64,000 bases of DNA from Bacillus thuringiensis (GTDB taxonomy: Bacteria > Bacillota > Bacilli > Bacillales > Bacillaceae_G), in assembly GCF_014932895.1 (NCBI RefSeq), contig NZ_JACYOF010000012.1, positions 262 through 64,261 of the forward strand. Direction: 5' to 3'. Of this stretch, positions 1 to 8,910 are shown piece after piece; position 1 is the stretch's first letter; each line of letters begins with the position of its first letter. The notes below the pieces were generated by a model. That model was not told the DNA's origin, made no database searches, and saw nothing but the letters and a program-made list of their open reading frames with translations. Made by a program: the position numbers and the translations under genes.

Positions 1-1021
1 TTTCTAGCTTCACAAACTCTAGCGATACATAGCCTTCTTTTCCTTGGTAGCTTATTTTCGCCCAACCATTTGCTTTTCCTAGAACCGTTACTTTTTCTCC
101 ATTTTTTAAGTTTCCGAGGATCGAGCTACTTGTATTTGCTGCACTTCTTACTCGTAAGCTTGTCGCATTGATTGTTCCTACTTCTTGTACTCCATTTTTA
201 ATCGTTGAATCTGGTGTTTTCGGTTGTTCTGGTGTTTTTATTTCTTCTGTATTACCACCAATTTTCACAAACTCTAACGACACATATCCTTCTTTTCCTT
301 GATAGCTTATTTTCGCCCAGCCGTTCGCTTTTCCTAGAACCGTTACTTTTTCTCCATTTTTTAAGTTTCCGAGGATCGAGCTACTTGTATTCGCTGCACT
401 TCTTACTCGTAGACTTGTCGTATTGATTGTTCCTACTTCTTGTACTCCATTTTTGATTGTTGGTTGCTGCTGCTTTTGACTAGAAGTATCAGTTGTTTGA
501 ATTACATCTCCAAATTTTAAAAACTCTAAAGATACATATCCTTCTTTTCCTTTATATTCAATCTTTGCCCAGCCATTTGCTTTTCCTAGTACCGTTACTT
601 TTTCATTTTTTTGAACGTAGCCAATCATTGAACTACCTAAAACCGGACTATTACGTACATTCAAACGAGTCGCTGTAACAATTCCCTCTTCTTTTTGTCC
701 ATTATTAATTGTTAATTGTTGTTTTTGTTCAACGCTTGGATTTTTACTTGAAAATCCCAAAAATTGTAATGCGACATACCCTTCTTTTCCATTATGAGAA
801 ATTTTTGCCCATTCTTTTTCCTGACTTAAAACTTGTACACTGGTTCCTTGTTTTACTGTTCCTATAACTTTACCTTGGGTTGTAGGTTGTTCACGTATAT
901 TTAAGTTTGTTGCATTTACTGTTGCTAAATTATCACTTTCTGCAAAGGCATGAGTCGAAATAAAAGATGCTGCTGTCGCTAGAAATGTACCTGTTATTAT
1001 TTGTTTTGTTGTTTGCTTCAT
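1..1021 (-). CDS. Secreted multi-SH3 (SH3_3) cell-wall protein, C-terminus beyond window
   Basis: The first 340 residues are visible; the gene runs off the left edge, so the C-terminal (possibly catalytic) part is unseen. Residues 1-27 form a signal peptide ending HAFA. Four bacterial SH3 modules follow at about 31-90, 111-170, 194-254 and 279-338, each ending in a GKEGYV(S/A)L-F motif, joined by Gln/Thr/Pro-rich linkers. Modules 3 and 4 are nearly identical in protein and DNA (255-bp period), which suggests recent duplication. SH3_3 modules usually bind peptidoglycan, so a secreted wall hydrolase or wall-binding protein is likely; NlpC/P60, amidase or 3D domains are common partners, but none can be claimed here. 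The start codon has no adjacent Shine-Dalgarno sequence; a GGGGG run lies upstream of a 24-nt hairpin. Confidence 0.85.
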   Translation of the reverse strand, partial: MKQTTKQIITGTFLATAASFISTHAFAESDNLATVNATNLNIREQPTTQGKVIGTVKQGTSVQVLSQEKEWAKISHNGKEGYVALQFLGFSSKNPSVEQKQQLTINNGQKEEGIVTATRLNVRNSPVLGSSMIGYVQKNEKVTVLGKANGWAKIEYKGKEGYVSLEFLKFGDVIQTTDTSSQKQQQPTIKNGVQEVGTINTTSLRVRSAANTSSSILGNLKNGEKVTVLGKANGWAKISYQGKEGYVSLEFVKIGGNTEEIKTPEQPKTPDSTIKNGVQEVGTINATSLRVRSAANTSSSILGNLKNGEKVTVLGKANGWAKISYQGKEGYVSLEFVKLE

Positions 1022-1030
1022 ATTTTTATA

Positions 1031-1135
1031 AGAATATAGGAAATCCTATATTCTTCAGCCCCCTTTTTTTTATCCGTCTTACTATTAATCTTAACATATC
1101 ATTCCGAAATATATATTCCGAATATCTAAATACAA
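1031..1135 (-). promoter_or_regulatory. Promoter and hairpin-containing leader of the SH3 protein gene
   Basis: On the minus strand TTGTAT (1135-1130) and TATATT (1113-1108) are 16 bp apart and could be -35 and -10. Direct repeats ATTCCGAA at 1101-1108 and 1115-1122 overlap the -10. A hairpin with 10-bp arms and a 4-nt loop (1031-1054) sits between a GGGGG run (1059-1063) and the ATG at 1021. The rest of 1055-1298 shows nothing else I can name. Confidence 0.35.
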
Positions 1136-1298
1136 CCATAAAAATTGTGAACATCTTTTTTCTATACAGTTTTTTTGCATAAAACTCTTTTTCCTATGCA
1201 ATATTACATTGGTATGTTATTGTTTATTCGCCGTAAAAATGCAAAATAAAAACCAATATTCTTCCATCTAAAAAATACATGAAACAAATATAAAACTA

Positions 1299-1346
1299 AA
1301 AAGGACTTTGGATTGCATTTTATTATGCAATCCAAAGTCCTTTTTT
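1299..1346 (-). terminator. Intrinsic terminator of proS
   Basis: A long hairpin built on AAAGGACTTTGGATTGCA and its complement, with T-runs on both sides, lies just after the proS stop. It could also serve the opposite strand. Confidence 0.85.
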
Positions 1347-1364
1347 CCTCTATAAGAAAGAGTA

Positions 1365-2795
1365 TTAATATGCTTTTCCCCAATACACCATACGCTTAGC
1401 TTTTTTACCACAGCAAATACATTCATCAGCTAAATGTTCTTGTTCAAAAGGCATACAGCGTGAAGATACTCCAACTTCTTCTTTTAATTTTTCTTCACAA
1501 TCTAGTTCTCCGCACCACATTGCCTTAATAAAACCTTGCTTTTCGTCAGCTACCTTTTTCATCTCTTCGAAATTTGTCACACTATACGTATTCTCATCGC
1601 GAAATACTTTTGCTCTATTAAGTAAAGAATGATGAATTTCCTCAAGTAATGATGGAATGCGCTCTTCTAATTGATCCATTGATATAAACTCTTTTTCCTT
1701 CGTATCTCTCCTTACGAGTACAACTTGATTCTTTTCAATATCCTTCGGACCAACCTCTAATCGAACTGGAATCCCCTTCATTTCATACTCATTGAATTTC
1801 CAGCCCGGCGTTTTATTACTAGCATCTACTTTCACACGTGCAACCTTTTGAATACGGCCTTGTAACTCTGTTGCCTTTTCTAACACACCTTCTTTATGCT
1901 GAGCAATCGGTACGATAACAACTTGTACTGGTGCCACTTTTGGAGGCATTACAAGTCCATTGTTATCACTATGAACCATAATAAGTCCACCTATCATTCT
2001 TGTTGATACCCCCCAAGATGTTTGGTGTACATATTGCCACTTACCGGTACGATCTAAAAACTTAATATCAAATGCTTCAGAGAAATTCGTTCCAAAGTTA
2101 TGAGAGGTTCCTGTTTGAAGTGCTTTTCCATCATGCATTAAACTTTCAATCGTATAAGTTGCCTTTGCTCCCGCAAACTTTTCTTTTTCTGTTTTTTGCC
2201 CTTTAATTACTGGTATCGCTAAGTAATCTTCACAGAAAGAAGCATATAGATTTAAAATATTTAACGTTTCAGCTTGCGATTCTTCTGCCGTTTCATGGAT
2301 CGTATGGCCTTCTTGCCATAAGAACTCAGTTGTACGAAGGAATGGTCTCGTTGTCTTCTCCCAACGAACTACTGAACACCACTGATTATATAGCTTTGGC
2401 AAATCATTATATGATTGCACAATCTTTGAAAAATGCTCACAAAATAAAGTTTCAGATGTAGGGCGTACACAAAGCCTTTCCGCTAATTTTTCATCTCCAC
2501 CATGCGTAACCCATGCTACCTCAGGAGCAAATCCTTCCACATGATCCTTCTCTTTTTGCAATAAACTCTCTGGGATAAACATTGGCATATACACATTTTC
2601 ATGACCAGTTTCTTTTAACTTTTCATCCATCACTTTCTGCATATTTTCCCATAAGGCATAACCGTACGGACGTAAAATCATACACCCTTTTACACTTGAA
2701 TAATCAACAAGTTCAGCTTTTTTTACAATATCGGTATACCACTGAGCAAAATCTTCTTCCATCTTCGTAATGGCTTGCACTTGTTCTTTTGCCAT
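1365..2795 (-). CDS. proS: Prolyl-tRNA synthetase, short (archaeal/eukaryotic-like) type
   Basis: Charges tRNA-Pro with proline in the cytoplasm. The 476-residue length without the editing insert of bacterial-type ProRS (usually near 565 residues) identifies the short class. Class II motifs are visible: RPTSET (motif 2 region, about residue 110), the WQEGHT motif and the [12 protein letters not shown] glycine-rich motif 3 region, followed by an anticodon-binding domain (VVIVPI..) and a cysteine-rich zinc-binding tail (CGELDCEEK and [10 protein letters not shown]). The start follows a GGAGGAAGACTGAACT ribosome binding site. A T-box leader with a proline specifier precedes the gene. Cereus-group genomes usually carry a second, bacterial-type proS elsewhere. 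Confidence 0.95.
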   Translation of the reverse strand: MAKEQVQAITKMEEDFAQWYTDIVKKAELVDYSSVKGCMILRPYGYALWENMQKVMDEKLKETGHENVYMPMFIPESLLQKEKDHVEGFAPEVAWVTHGGDEKLAERLCVRPTSETLFCEHFSKIVQSYNDLPKLYNQWCSVVRWEKTTRPFLRTTEFLWQEGHTIHETAEESQAETLNILNLYASFCEDYLAIPVIKGQKTEKEKFAGAKATYTIESLMHDGKALQTGTSHNFGTNFSEAFDIKFLDRTGKWQYVHQTSWGVSTRMIGGLIMVHSDNNGLVMPPKVAPVQVVIVPIAQHKEGVLEKATELQGRIQKVARVKVDASNKTPGWKFNEYEMKGIPVRLEVGPKDIEKNQVVLVRRDTKEKEFISMDQLEERIPSLLEEIHHSLLNRAKVFRDENTYSVTNFEEMKKVADEKQGFIKAMWCGELDCEEKLKEEVGVSSRCMPFEQEHLADECICCGKKAKRMVYWGKAY

Positions 2796-2822
2796 AGTTC
2801 AGTCTTCCTCCTTTTGAAAATA

Positions 2823-3045
2823 CAAAAAAGCTCGAGTCCCTAAATAGGGACCGAGCTTTGCCGGCGTTACCACCCTGATTCATACACAAAAATTGTGCAT
2901 GCTCTCTTTTTGATAACGGGAAATCCCCGCTGCATATGCAGAACGCAAAGGTAGGTTCCATATCGCCTTTTTAAGAATCTTTCAGCCAAGCGGATTCTCT
3001 CTCTGTACAAAAAGGTTAGACATGTACTAATCCTTTTTCATCGTT
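2823..3045 (-). ncRNA. T-box riboswitch, proline specifier (CCU), controlling proS
   Basis: The conserved T-box sequence AGGGTGGTAACGCCGG is on the minus strand at about 2877-2862, followed at once by a terminator hairpin (2858-2827, GCTCGGTCCC with its complement and a T-run). Upstream the stem I elements are visible: an AGAGAG motif near 3000 and a GGAACCUACC specifier loop in which CCU (2955-2953) is a proline codon. Uncharged tRNA-Pro should stabilise the antiterminator and allow proS transcription. Confidence 0.92.
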
Positions 3046-3143
3046 ATAACGAAATAAATTTGTTGATTATCATAATACAAATTCTTTTTTAAAACAATAG
3101 CTAATTTTCTTATTTTTATATATTCTTTTCGTTTTTTGTAGTT

Positions 3144-3437
3144 TTATACGTAGCGTTTTCTAGAGATTTTTACAAGTTGATGTGCAATCATACCGATAAG
3201 TGTACCAAGTAGAACGAAGAAACCAATAAATCCATATCCCATTCCTTCCCATCCGCCAATAACGATCATTGTAACAGGGAAGGATGCTAAACAAAGAAGT
3301 ATTAAAATAAGTGCAAATATAATATCAAACTGTTTGTCTGGAAAACGTTTCTTTAGTAAATATGAAATAGCAAATACAAGGAGAATCGTGATTCCACCAA
3401 TGATGTAAAATATACCAAATCCATCTAACCAGTCCAT
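3144..3437 (-). CDS. Small YesK-like membrane protein
   Basis: A 97-residue protein with three predicted membrane segments (about 8-27, 37-58 and 66-86) and a short basic tail (KISRKRYV). The start was moved from the longest frame to the ATG at 3437 because a strong AAGGAGGAAATAGT ribosome binding site lies immediately before it. The GGWEGMGYGF-GFF-L-GT-IG segment resembles the YesK-like family, whose function is unknown; that assignment is from memory and moderate. The gene stands alone between the T-box leader of proS and a divergent phosphodiesterase gene. Confidence 0.7.
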   Translation of the reverse strand: MDWLDGFGIFYIIGGITILLVFAISYLLKKRFPDKQFDIIFALILILLCLASFPVTMIVIGGWEGMGYGFIGFFVLLGTLIGMIAHQLVKISRKRYV

Positions 3438-3590
3438 ACTATTTCCTCCTTCCATACATTCCCTTATACTCATTATATGTTTAATTTTTCTGAAAATAAA
3501 CAATAAATTTTATTTGGAAATATATTTTTATCACCAGGTATTAATAGTAATATATAAGAATAGGTTTTATATTATTAGGAGGGTTACTTT

Positions 3591-4904
3591 ATGGATAAAG
3601 CATTAACGAATCGTGTCATTATTTTATCTTTCGACTGTTTATCAGCTTTAGATTTTCCTATACTACAAACATTACCTAATTTCCAATTTCTAATAAAAAG
3701 AGGCGCAGTTGTGGAAAAAGTAGAGCCAATTTATCCTTCTGTAACATATCCAAGCCACTCAACAATCGTGACTGGTAATTACCCTAATAAGCATGGTGTC
3801 ATTAGCAATACGTTACTTCAACCAGGGCGTGAATCCCCAGATTGGCATTGGTACCGAAAATCGATAAAAGGAACAACGTTATATGATGAAGCACATAAAG
3901 CAAATTTAAAGACCGCTGCCCTTCTATGGCCTGTTACTGGAAGAGCAAAAATCGATTACAATTTGCCAGAAATTTTCCCAAATAGACCGTGGCAAAATCA
4001 AGTGTTAGTTTCATTATTTAGCGGTAGTCCACTTTATCAATTAGATTTAAATCGCCGCTTTGGCCATATACGAAATGGATTATCGCAGCCTGAACTTGAT
4101 GATTTCGTGCTCGCTTCGGCTGTACATACAATCCATACGAAAAAGCCAAATGTCATGTTCGTACATTTTACGGACCTAGATACACAAAGGCATTATTATG
4201 GGTTTTCATCTAAGGAAACGCGAGCTGCAATTCATAGACATGATGAACGGCTAGGAAATATTATTCAAGCTTTAAAAGAAAGTGGACTATACGAAGAAAG
4301 TACAATTATTGCTCTTGGGGATCATAGCGCTTTAAGTGAAAACAAAGCAATTCAATTAAATGTGCTATTTCATCAAAAAGGGCTTATCTCTATAAATTCA
4401 AAAGGGAAAATAGTAGATTGGAGGGCCTATTGTCAAAGCTGCGACGGGTCTGCATATGTATATGTGAAAGACAAAAACGATACAGATACAATCCGAGAAG
4501 TGCAACTACTCCTTGAAGAACTGCTTCGGAATAAACAAAGCGGCATTGAATTTATCCTTCATGATGAAGATGCGAAGGAATGCGGTGCAGATGGTAATTG
4601 TTTATTTATGTTAGAAGCACAAGAAGGGTATTATTTCACTGAAAATTATATAGGGGATTTTATAAAAGAAATTACTCAAAATGATGTTACTCCTAGTAAA
4701 AAATATACATTTGGAACTCATGGATACTCTCCAAAAAAACCTAACTATGAAACAATTTTTATTGCTGCTGGAAAAGGTATAAAAAGCGGCGTTACAATCC
4801 CGTATATGAGACTTATTGATGAAGGACCTACTATCGCTAGATTACTCGGTCTACACTTAGGTAAAACAGACGGAGCAATTGTAGAGGATTTACTTCAATT
4901 GTAA
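3591..4904 (+). CDS. Alkaline-phosphatase-superfamily phosphodiesterase/nucleotide pyrophosphatase
   Basis: A cytoplasmic 437-residue enzyme (no signal peptide) of the type I phosphodiesterase/nucleotide pyrophosphatase family. Metal ligands are recognisable: Asp in FDCLSALDF near the N-terminus, the nucleophile Thr in YPSVTYPSHSTIVTGNYPNKHG, Asp/His in HFTDLDTQRHYYG, Asp-His in ALGDHS, and His in FGTHGYSP near the C-terminus. All ligands are present, so it should be an active two-metal hydrolase of phosphodiester or pyrophosphate bonds. The substrate cannot be told from sequence. Start preceded by AGGAGGGTTACTTT. Monocistronic. Confidence 0.88.
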   Translation: MDKALTNRVIILSFDCLSALDFPILQTLPNFQFLIKRGAVVEKVEPIYPSVTYPSHSTIVTGNYPNKHGVISNTLLQPGRESPDWHWYRKSIKGTTLYDEAHKANLKTAALLWPVTGRAKIDYNLPEIFPNRPWQNQVLVSLFSGSPLYQLDLNRRFGHIRNGLSQPELDDFVLASAVHTIHTKKPNVMFVHFTDLDTQRHYYGFSSKETRAAIHRHDERLGNIIQALKESGLYEESTIIALGDHSALSENKAIQLNVLFHQKGLISINSKGKIVDWRAYCQSCDGSAYVYVKDKNDTDTIREVQLLLEELLRNKQSGIEFILHDEDAKECGADGNCLFMLEAQEGYYFTENYIGDFIKEITQNDVTPSKKYTFGTHGYSPKKPNYETIFIAAGKGIKSGVTIPYMRLIDEGPTIARLLGLHLGKTDGAIVEDLLQL

Positions 4905-5012
4905 AGAACTGTGTATATATGTAAAAGTTATGTAAAAATCATCACTGTTTCTCTTTTTACAATTTTTATTTTTGTACACTGTTAGTAGAACAAATTTAAG
5001 GGGGAACATTAT

Positions 5013-6296
5013 ATGAAAAAAATGTCCAGACAAGAAAAAAGCTGGATATTATATGATTGGGCGAACTCGGTATATTCGCTCGTCATTACAACTGCATTAT
5101 TTCCAATTTACTTTAAAGCAGCTGCAAAAGAAGCCGGACTATCTGGCGCAACTTCAACAGCCTATTGGGGATATGCAAACTCATTCGCTACACTTTTAAT
5201 TTCTATACTTGCACCTATTCTCGGCACGGTTGCTGATTATAAAGGATTTAAAAAACGCTTTTTCACATTCTTCTTTGGGCTCGGTATCGTCTTTACAAGT
5301 ATGCTAGCAGTTGTTCCAACATCCCAGTGGTACTTATTATTAGGGTGCTATATGCTCGCATTAGTTGGTTTTGCTGGAGCAAACATTTTTTATGATGCAT
5401 TTTTAGTAGATGTCACCTCTGAAGATAGAATGGACAGAATTTCTACAAGAGGATTTGCCTTAGGTTATATTGGGAGCACAATTCCTTTTATCGGTTGTAT
5501 TGCTCTTATCATTCTTGCTCAAAAAGGAGCTATCCCTTTATCAGTCGGCATTGCTAGTCAAATTTCCTTCGCGATAACAGCTCTTTGGTGGGGGTTATTT
5601 ACAATTCCAATGCTCAAAAACGTAGAGCAAACACACTATATTGAACGTCATCCAAGACCAATTGCAATGAGCTTCAAGCGCCTTGCTGATACGTTTAAAA
5701 ATATTAAAGAATACAAAACTGTTTTTATGTTTCTAATAGCTTACTTCTTCTACATTGACGGAGTTGATACGATTATCACTATGTCTACAGCTTACGGAAC
5801 TGATCTTGGGATTAGTGCAACCAATCTATTAATCATCTTATTTGTAACACAAATTGTCGCTTGTCCATTCGCTTTATTGTACGGAAAACTATCGGAAACG
5901 TTTACCGGTAAAAAAATGCTATATGTTGGTATTATTATTTATATCATCATCTGCACATATGCTTATTTCTTAAAAACGACACTTGATTTCTGGATTTTAG
6001 CAATGTTAGTTGCCACATCTCAAGGTGGTATTCAAGCACTAAGCCGTTCTTATTTTGCAAAGCTAGTACCAAAAGAATCTGCTAATGAATTCTTCGGTTT
6101 TTATAATATCTTTGGTAAATTTGCAGCAATTATGGGTCCAGTATTAGTTGGGGTTACAACTCAATTGACCGGCAAAACAAACGCTGGTGTACTTAGTATT
6201 ATCATACTGTTTGTTATTGGTGGCATTCTGTTAACAAAAGTGCCTGAAAATGATACCCCTGTTACACCACCTAGCCCTAAAACGAAAACGATATAA
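5013..6296 (+). CDS. MFS transporter, UMF1/Atg22-like family
   Basis: A 427-residue, 12-helix permease. The N-terminus WILYDWANSVYSLVITTALFP and the following PILGTVADYKGFKKR loop are typical of the UMF1 family related to the yeast vacuolar effluxer Atg22, whose bacterial substrates are unknown (amino acids have been proposed). The ATG at 5013 follows AAGGGGGAACATTAT. It has its own terminator and no operon partner. Confidence 0.85.
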   Translation: MKKMSRQEKSWILYDWANSVYSLVITTALFPIYFKAAAKEAGLSGATSTAYWGYANSFATLLISILAPILGTVADYKGFKKRFFTFFFGLGIVFTSMLAVVPTSQWYLLLGCYMLALVGFAGANIFYDAFLVDVTSEDRMDRISTRGFALGYIGSTIPFIGCIALIILAQKGAIPLSVGIASQISFAITALWWGLFTIPMLKNVEQTHYIERHPRPIAMSFKRLADTFKNIKEYKTVFMFLIAYFFYIDGVDTIITMSTAYGTDLGISATNLLIILFVTQIVACPFALLYGKLSETFTGKKMLYVGIIIYIIICTYAYFLKTTLDFWILAMLVATSQGGIQALSRSYFAKLVPKESANEFFGFYNIFGKFAAIMGPVLVGVTTQLTGKTNAGVLSIIILFVIGGILLTKVPENDTPVTPPSPKTKTI

Positions 6297-6297
6297 G

Positions 6298-6338
6298 AAA
6301 AAAGATCCCCTTCTTGTGTGAAGAGGATCTTTTCTTTA
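6298..6338 (+). terminator. Intrinsic terminator after the UMF1 transporter
   Basis: AAAGATCC-CTTC, a short loop, GAAG-GGATCTTTTC, with flanking A and T runs. Confidence 0.8.
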
Positions 6339-6370
6339 TTTTTAACGATAACAACTTACAATTAAAAACT

Positions 6371-6565
6371 CTACTGCTTGTACAAAAATAGTTTATCAAC
6401 AGTTGTTCCTAATACTTCAGCTAAACGAAAGGCTAATGCTAAGCTTGGGTCATATTTATTATTCTCAATTGCATTTATTGTCTGTCTTGATACGCTACAC
6501 TTATCAGCTAATACACCTTGTGAAATATTATTTTCAGTGCGTAATTCATAGATTTGATTTTTCAC
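6371..6565 (-). CDS. Small XRE-family DNA-binding regulator
   Basis: A 64-residue single-domain HTH_XRE protein (NQIYELRTENNISQGVLADKCSVSRQTINAIENN core), typical of short Cro/CI-like regulators in Bacillus. I chose the GTG at 6565 instead of the upstream ATG at 6592 because TTAGGAG lies 7 nt before it and because family members begin at KN-IYELR. The domain covers essentially the whole protein; there is no sensor domain. Such genes are often paired with a small membrane protein, but here the neighbour is an MFS carrier gene reading the same way. Its target is unknown. Confidence 0.82.
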   Translation of the reverse strand: MKNQIYELRTENNISQGVLADKCSVSRQTINAIENNKYDPSLALAFRLAEVLGTTVDKLFLYKQ

Positions 6566-6645
6566 ATTATTTCTCCTAACCTGTAAAATCATTTTTACAA
6601 CATCAGTATATAATTGGCTTATATAGTTGTCAAAAGATTCCCATA

Positions 6646-6670
6646 GAAAAAAGGAGCAAACATGCTCCCT
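6646..6670 (-). terminator. Terminator of the MFS gene
   Basis: GGGAGCATGTTTGCTCC followed by six T on the minus strand, abutting the MFS stop codon. Confidence 0.75.
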
Positions 6671-7923
6671 TACAACACTTCTTTTGAAGCTACCGAGTTG
6701 GATAAATCCTTTTGATTTGCCACTTCTTTATTTAGAATATCCTCGCTTATCCTCATACGTAGCACTGGCAAAATTGCCAATAAAATAAGCGACATTGCCA
6801 TACAAAATACAATAACTAATGAAGTCATTTCCTTCAATCCTCCAGCTAGAGAGGTGCCAATTAACATAGCGCCCATAAACAGTGGCAAAATTGTTCCATT
6901 TACTCTTCCGATCATATTTTCTGGTACAAGTTGAATCATAAGTGTACCGACAACAATATTGACACAAGCTAAACAAATCCCTGTGCCAAACCTCATAAAA
7001 CTAGTAATCCAAAACGATGTGGATAATCCTTCTACAAAAAATGATATAGCTAGCACACCCATACCAAATACAAACATCTTTTTCGGATTTACTTTTGAAG
7101 CGAAAACTGCAGCAACAATACCACCAATTAACATACCTATTCCATCTGCCGCAGCCAAATATTGGACTGCTTCTTTTTCCATATCTAAACGTTCAATCAC
7201 AAGGAATACTTCTAATGGATTTGTGAAGCCGACCGCTAAACCAATAATAGTGAACGTAATTGTAATCATACGTAAATTTTGCGTATGAAGAACATATTTC
7301 CATCCCTCTTTTATATCATTTTTTAACGATCCTCTTATTGCCTGCTCTTGTTCCACCCATTTCGGTAAAAACGAAAGGGCAATAGCAGATAACAAAAATA
7401 AAATGATTAAACTATATAATGATATAAACAAACCAAGTTGCGTGTACACAATTGATCCTACAACTGGTCCGAAAATCATAAATAACGATTGTAATGTTTG
7501 ATTAAACGCAATAGCACTTGCTACCTGCTCTCCCTTTACATAGCGCTTAAATATACGTGAAGATGACGGCTGAGAAAACTGGCCTACAATTGCAGAAATG
7601 AGTGTTGCAAAAAAGATTGCCTGCCAGTAATCAATCTTTAACAACAAAACAATTCCTATAATAGACAGTACACTTAACACATCCCCAGCAACCATTGTCC
7701 TTTTCGGATTCCAACGGTCTGCTAACGCACCACCAATGAACGAAAAAATAAAAATAGGTGCATATTCCATGACTGATAAAAGTGACACTGAAATTGGATC
7801 ATTATTCGTCCGTTCCATAATAAAATATAACAGAGCCATATTTCTAATCCAAATTGCAAATTGCTGTAAAATATCAGACGTCATAACGATCATAAATGCT
7901 CGGTTTTTTAATAAACCTTTCAT
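6670..7923 (-). CDS. MFS efflux transporter (macrolide-efflux-like, MFS_3)
   Basis: A 417-residue, 12-helix transporter starting MKGLLKNRAFMIVMTSDILQQF; the second ATG is preferred because it sits 8 nt from the AAGGAGG ribosome binding site. The loop RWNPKRTMVAGD (GGALADRWNPKR) is the MFS motif A equivalent. The family includes multidrug and macrolide exporters, but the actual substrate is unknown. It is regulated, by inference, by the TetR protein encoded just upstream: a copy of the same operator lies about 105 bp before its start and another before the regulator gene. Confidence 0.85.
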   Translation of the reverse strand: MKGLLKNRAFMIVMTSDILQQFAIWIRNMALLYFIMERTNNDPISVSLLSVMEYAPIFIFSFIGGALADRWNPKRTMVAGDVLSVLSIIGIVLLLKIDYWQAIFFATLISAIVGQFSQPSSSRIFKRYVKGEQVASAIAFNQTLQSLFMIFGPVVGSIVYTQLGLFISLYSLIILFLLSAIALSFLPKWVEQEQAIRGSLKNDIKEGWKYVLHTQNLRMITITFTIIGLAVGFTNPLEVFLVIERLDMEKEAVQYLAAADGIGMLIGGIVAAVFASKVNPKKMFVFGMGVLAISFFVEGLSTSFWITSFMRFGTGICLACVNIVVGTLMIQLVPENMIGRVNGTILPLFMGAMLIGTSLAGGLKEMTSLVIVFCMAMSLILLAILPVLRMRISEDILNKEVANQKDLSNSVASKEVL

Positions 7924-8025
7924 TTTCATTCCTCCTTTTATCCCCTATTTGTGAACGGCACAATTGGCCAGTACTAACAATTAGTGAGATGGACAAAGCC
8001 CAAATTGTTTAAGGTTTCATTTTAT

Positions 8026-8046
8026 AAACCGACCGTTCAGTCTAAT
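8026..8046 (-). promoter_or_regulatory. TetR-family operator in front of the MFS efflux gene
   Basis: AAACCGACCGTTCAGTCTAA, an imperfect palindrome centred on GACCGTTCAGTC, occurs here and at 8671. The GACYG-CRGTC pattern is typical of TetR/AcrR operators. Confidence 0.75.
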
Positions 8047-8074
8047 TTGTTTTATAAGAAAAGCTGCTGACTTA

Positions 8075-8656
8075 TTATTCAGCTGCCATCCCTTTTAACA
8101 ATACATCTATTGCCTTTTTATAAATACGTTTTAACTCTTTATAATCTAACTCGTAGTAAAGCACTCCAAGCCCTGATAATAACCCATTCACAATATACAT
8201 AAGATCGCGAGTGTTATCTTCACAGAACTCTCCAGATCGTATACCTGTTTCAATTAATTTCTCAAAAATACCATATGATTCTCTTGTTAAAGCTAGCATT
8301 TCATCTAAAATCTCTTTGCTTACAACTTGGCTCATAGAAAACTCTTCTATTGCATTAGAAATAGGTTGTTGTATATCCTCTACATAATATTCTGCGAGAC
8401 CATATAATTTCTCAGTACTAGTGCTATACGACTTCTCTTTTTCATTCCATTTTTCAAGCCAATCATACGTATGCTGTTTCACTACAAATAAAAATAATTC
8501 TTCTTTACTTTTAAAGTGGTAATAAATACTACCTTTACTTCGCCCTGTAATCTCACAAATATCTTCCATAGATGTGGCTGCATAGCCTTTTTGTGAAAAT
8601 AGGCTTTCTGCTTTATATGCAATTTCTTTCTTTATTTCTTCTGCGCTTTTTCTCAT
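8075..8656 (-). CDS. TetR/AcrR-family transcriptional repressor
   Basis: A 193-residue regulator. The N-terminal HTH (residues about 10-55: AESLFSQKGYAATSMEDICEITGRSKGSIYYHFKSKEELF) is a textbook TetR_N domain; the rest is a helical ligand-binding domain with limited family conservation. The ATG at 8656 is preferred over the GTG at 8662 by spacing from AGAGGTG. It is 151 bp upstream of, and co-oriented with, the MFS efflux gene, and both genes are preceded by the same 21-bp operator. It is thus an autorepressor and local repressor, presumably relieved by a substrate of the pump. Confidence 0.9.
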   Translation of the reverse strand: MRKSAEEIKKEIAYKAESLFSQKGYAATSMEDICEITGRSKGSIYYHFKSKEELFLFVVKQHTYDWLEKWNEKEKSYSTSTEKLYGLAEYYVEDIQQPISNAIEEFSMSQVVSKEILDEMLALTRESYGIFEKLIETGIRSGEFCEDNTRDLMYIVNGLLSGLGVLYYELDYKELKRIYKKAIDVLLKGMAAE

Positions 8657-8670
8657 ACTCACACCTCTTT

Positions 8671-8691
8671 AAACCGACCGTTCAGTCTAAT
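8671..8691 (-). promoter_or_regulatory. TetR-family operator in front of the regulator gene
   Basis: A second exact copy of the operator at 8026, 15 bp upstream of the TetR start codon, where bound repressor would block transcription or initiation. Confidence 0.78.
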
Positions 8692-8736
8692 AATAACAAA
8701 TAAAAAACCTCTATCGCAAGAGGCTATATTCCTTAT

Positions 8737-8880
8737 TTAAGAAAACGTACTTTCAAACCACGTTCGAATCATATGTATTATTCCAATTTTAAATCCTAAT
8801 TTAACAAGAAATACGCCTCCCGCAGCTAATAAAAATAACACTACTTTCCCCTTGTTTTTCACTTTCGGTTCCCTTTTCAT
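8737..8880 (-). CDS. Small single-pass membrane peptide, 47 aa
   Basis: An unlisted short ORF: a basic N-terminus (MKREPKVKNKGK), one hydrophobic segment (VVLFLLAAGGVFLVKLGF) and an amphipathic tail ending ESTFS. The ATG at 8880 is 7 nt from AAGGGG; an in-frame ATG two codons earlier is too close. A small hairpin with T-run follows the stop (about 8702-8727, CCTCT-TCGCAAGAGG). Two copies of a 19-bp palindromic motif lie directly upstream. Function unknown; I recognise no family. Confidence 0.55.
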   Translation of the reverse strand: MKREPKVKNKGKVVLFLLAAGGVFLVKLGFKIGIIHMIRTWFESTFS

Positions 8881-8910
8881 TTCCATTCCCCTTAGTATGT
8901 TAAAAATATT

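Noticed and set aside
1-440. Tandem direct repeats as a possible CRISPR array
   Set aside because: The repeats are 255-bp coding units of SH3 modules, not short repeats with unique spacers.
205-1182. Three plus-strand ORFs rich in Leu/Phe/Ser
   Set aside because: They are antisense shadows of the SH3 protein gene or its AT-rich promoter and lack ribosome binding sites.
6371-6565. XRE regulator as antitoxin
   Set aside because: No toxin-sized partner gene lies next to it; it looks like a stand-alone small regulator.
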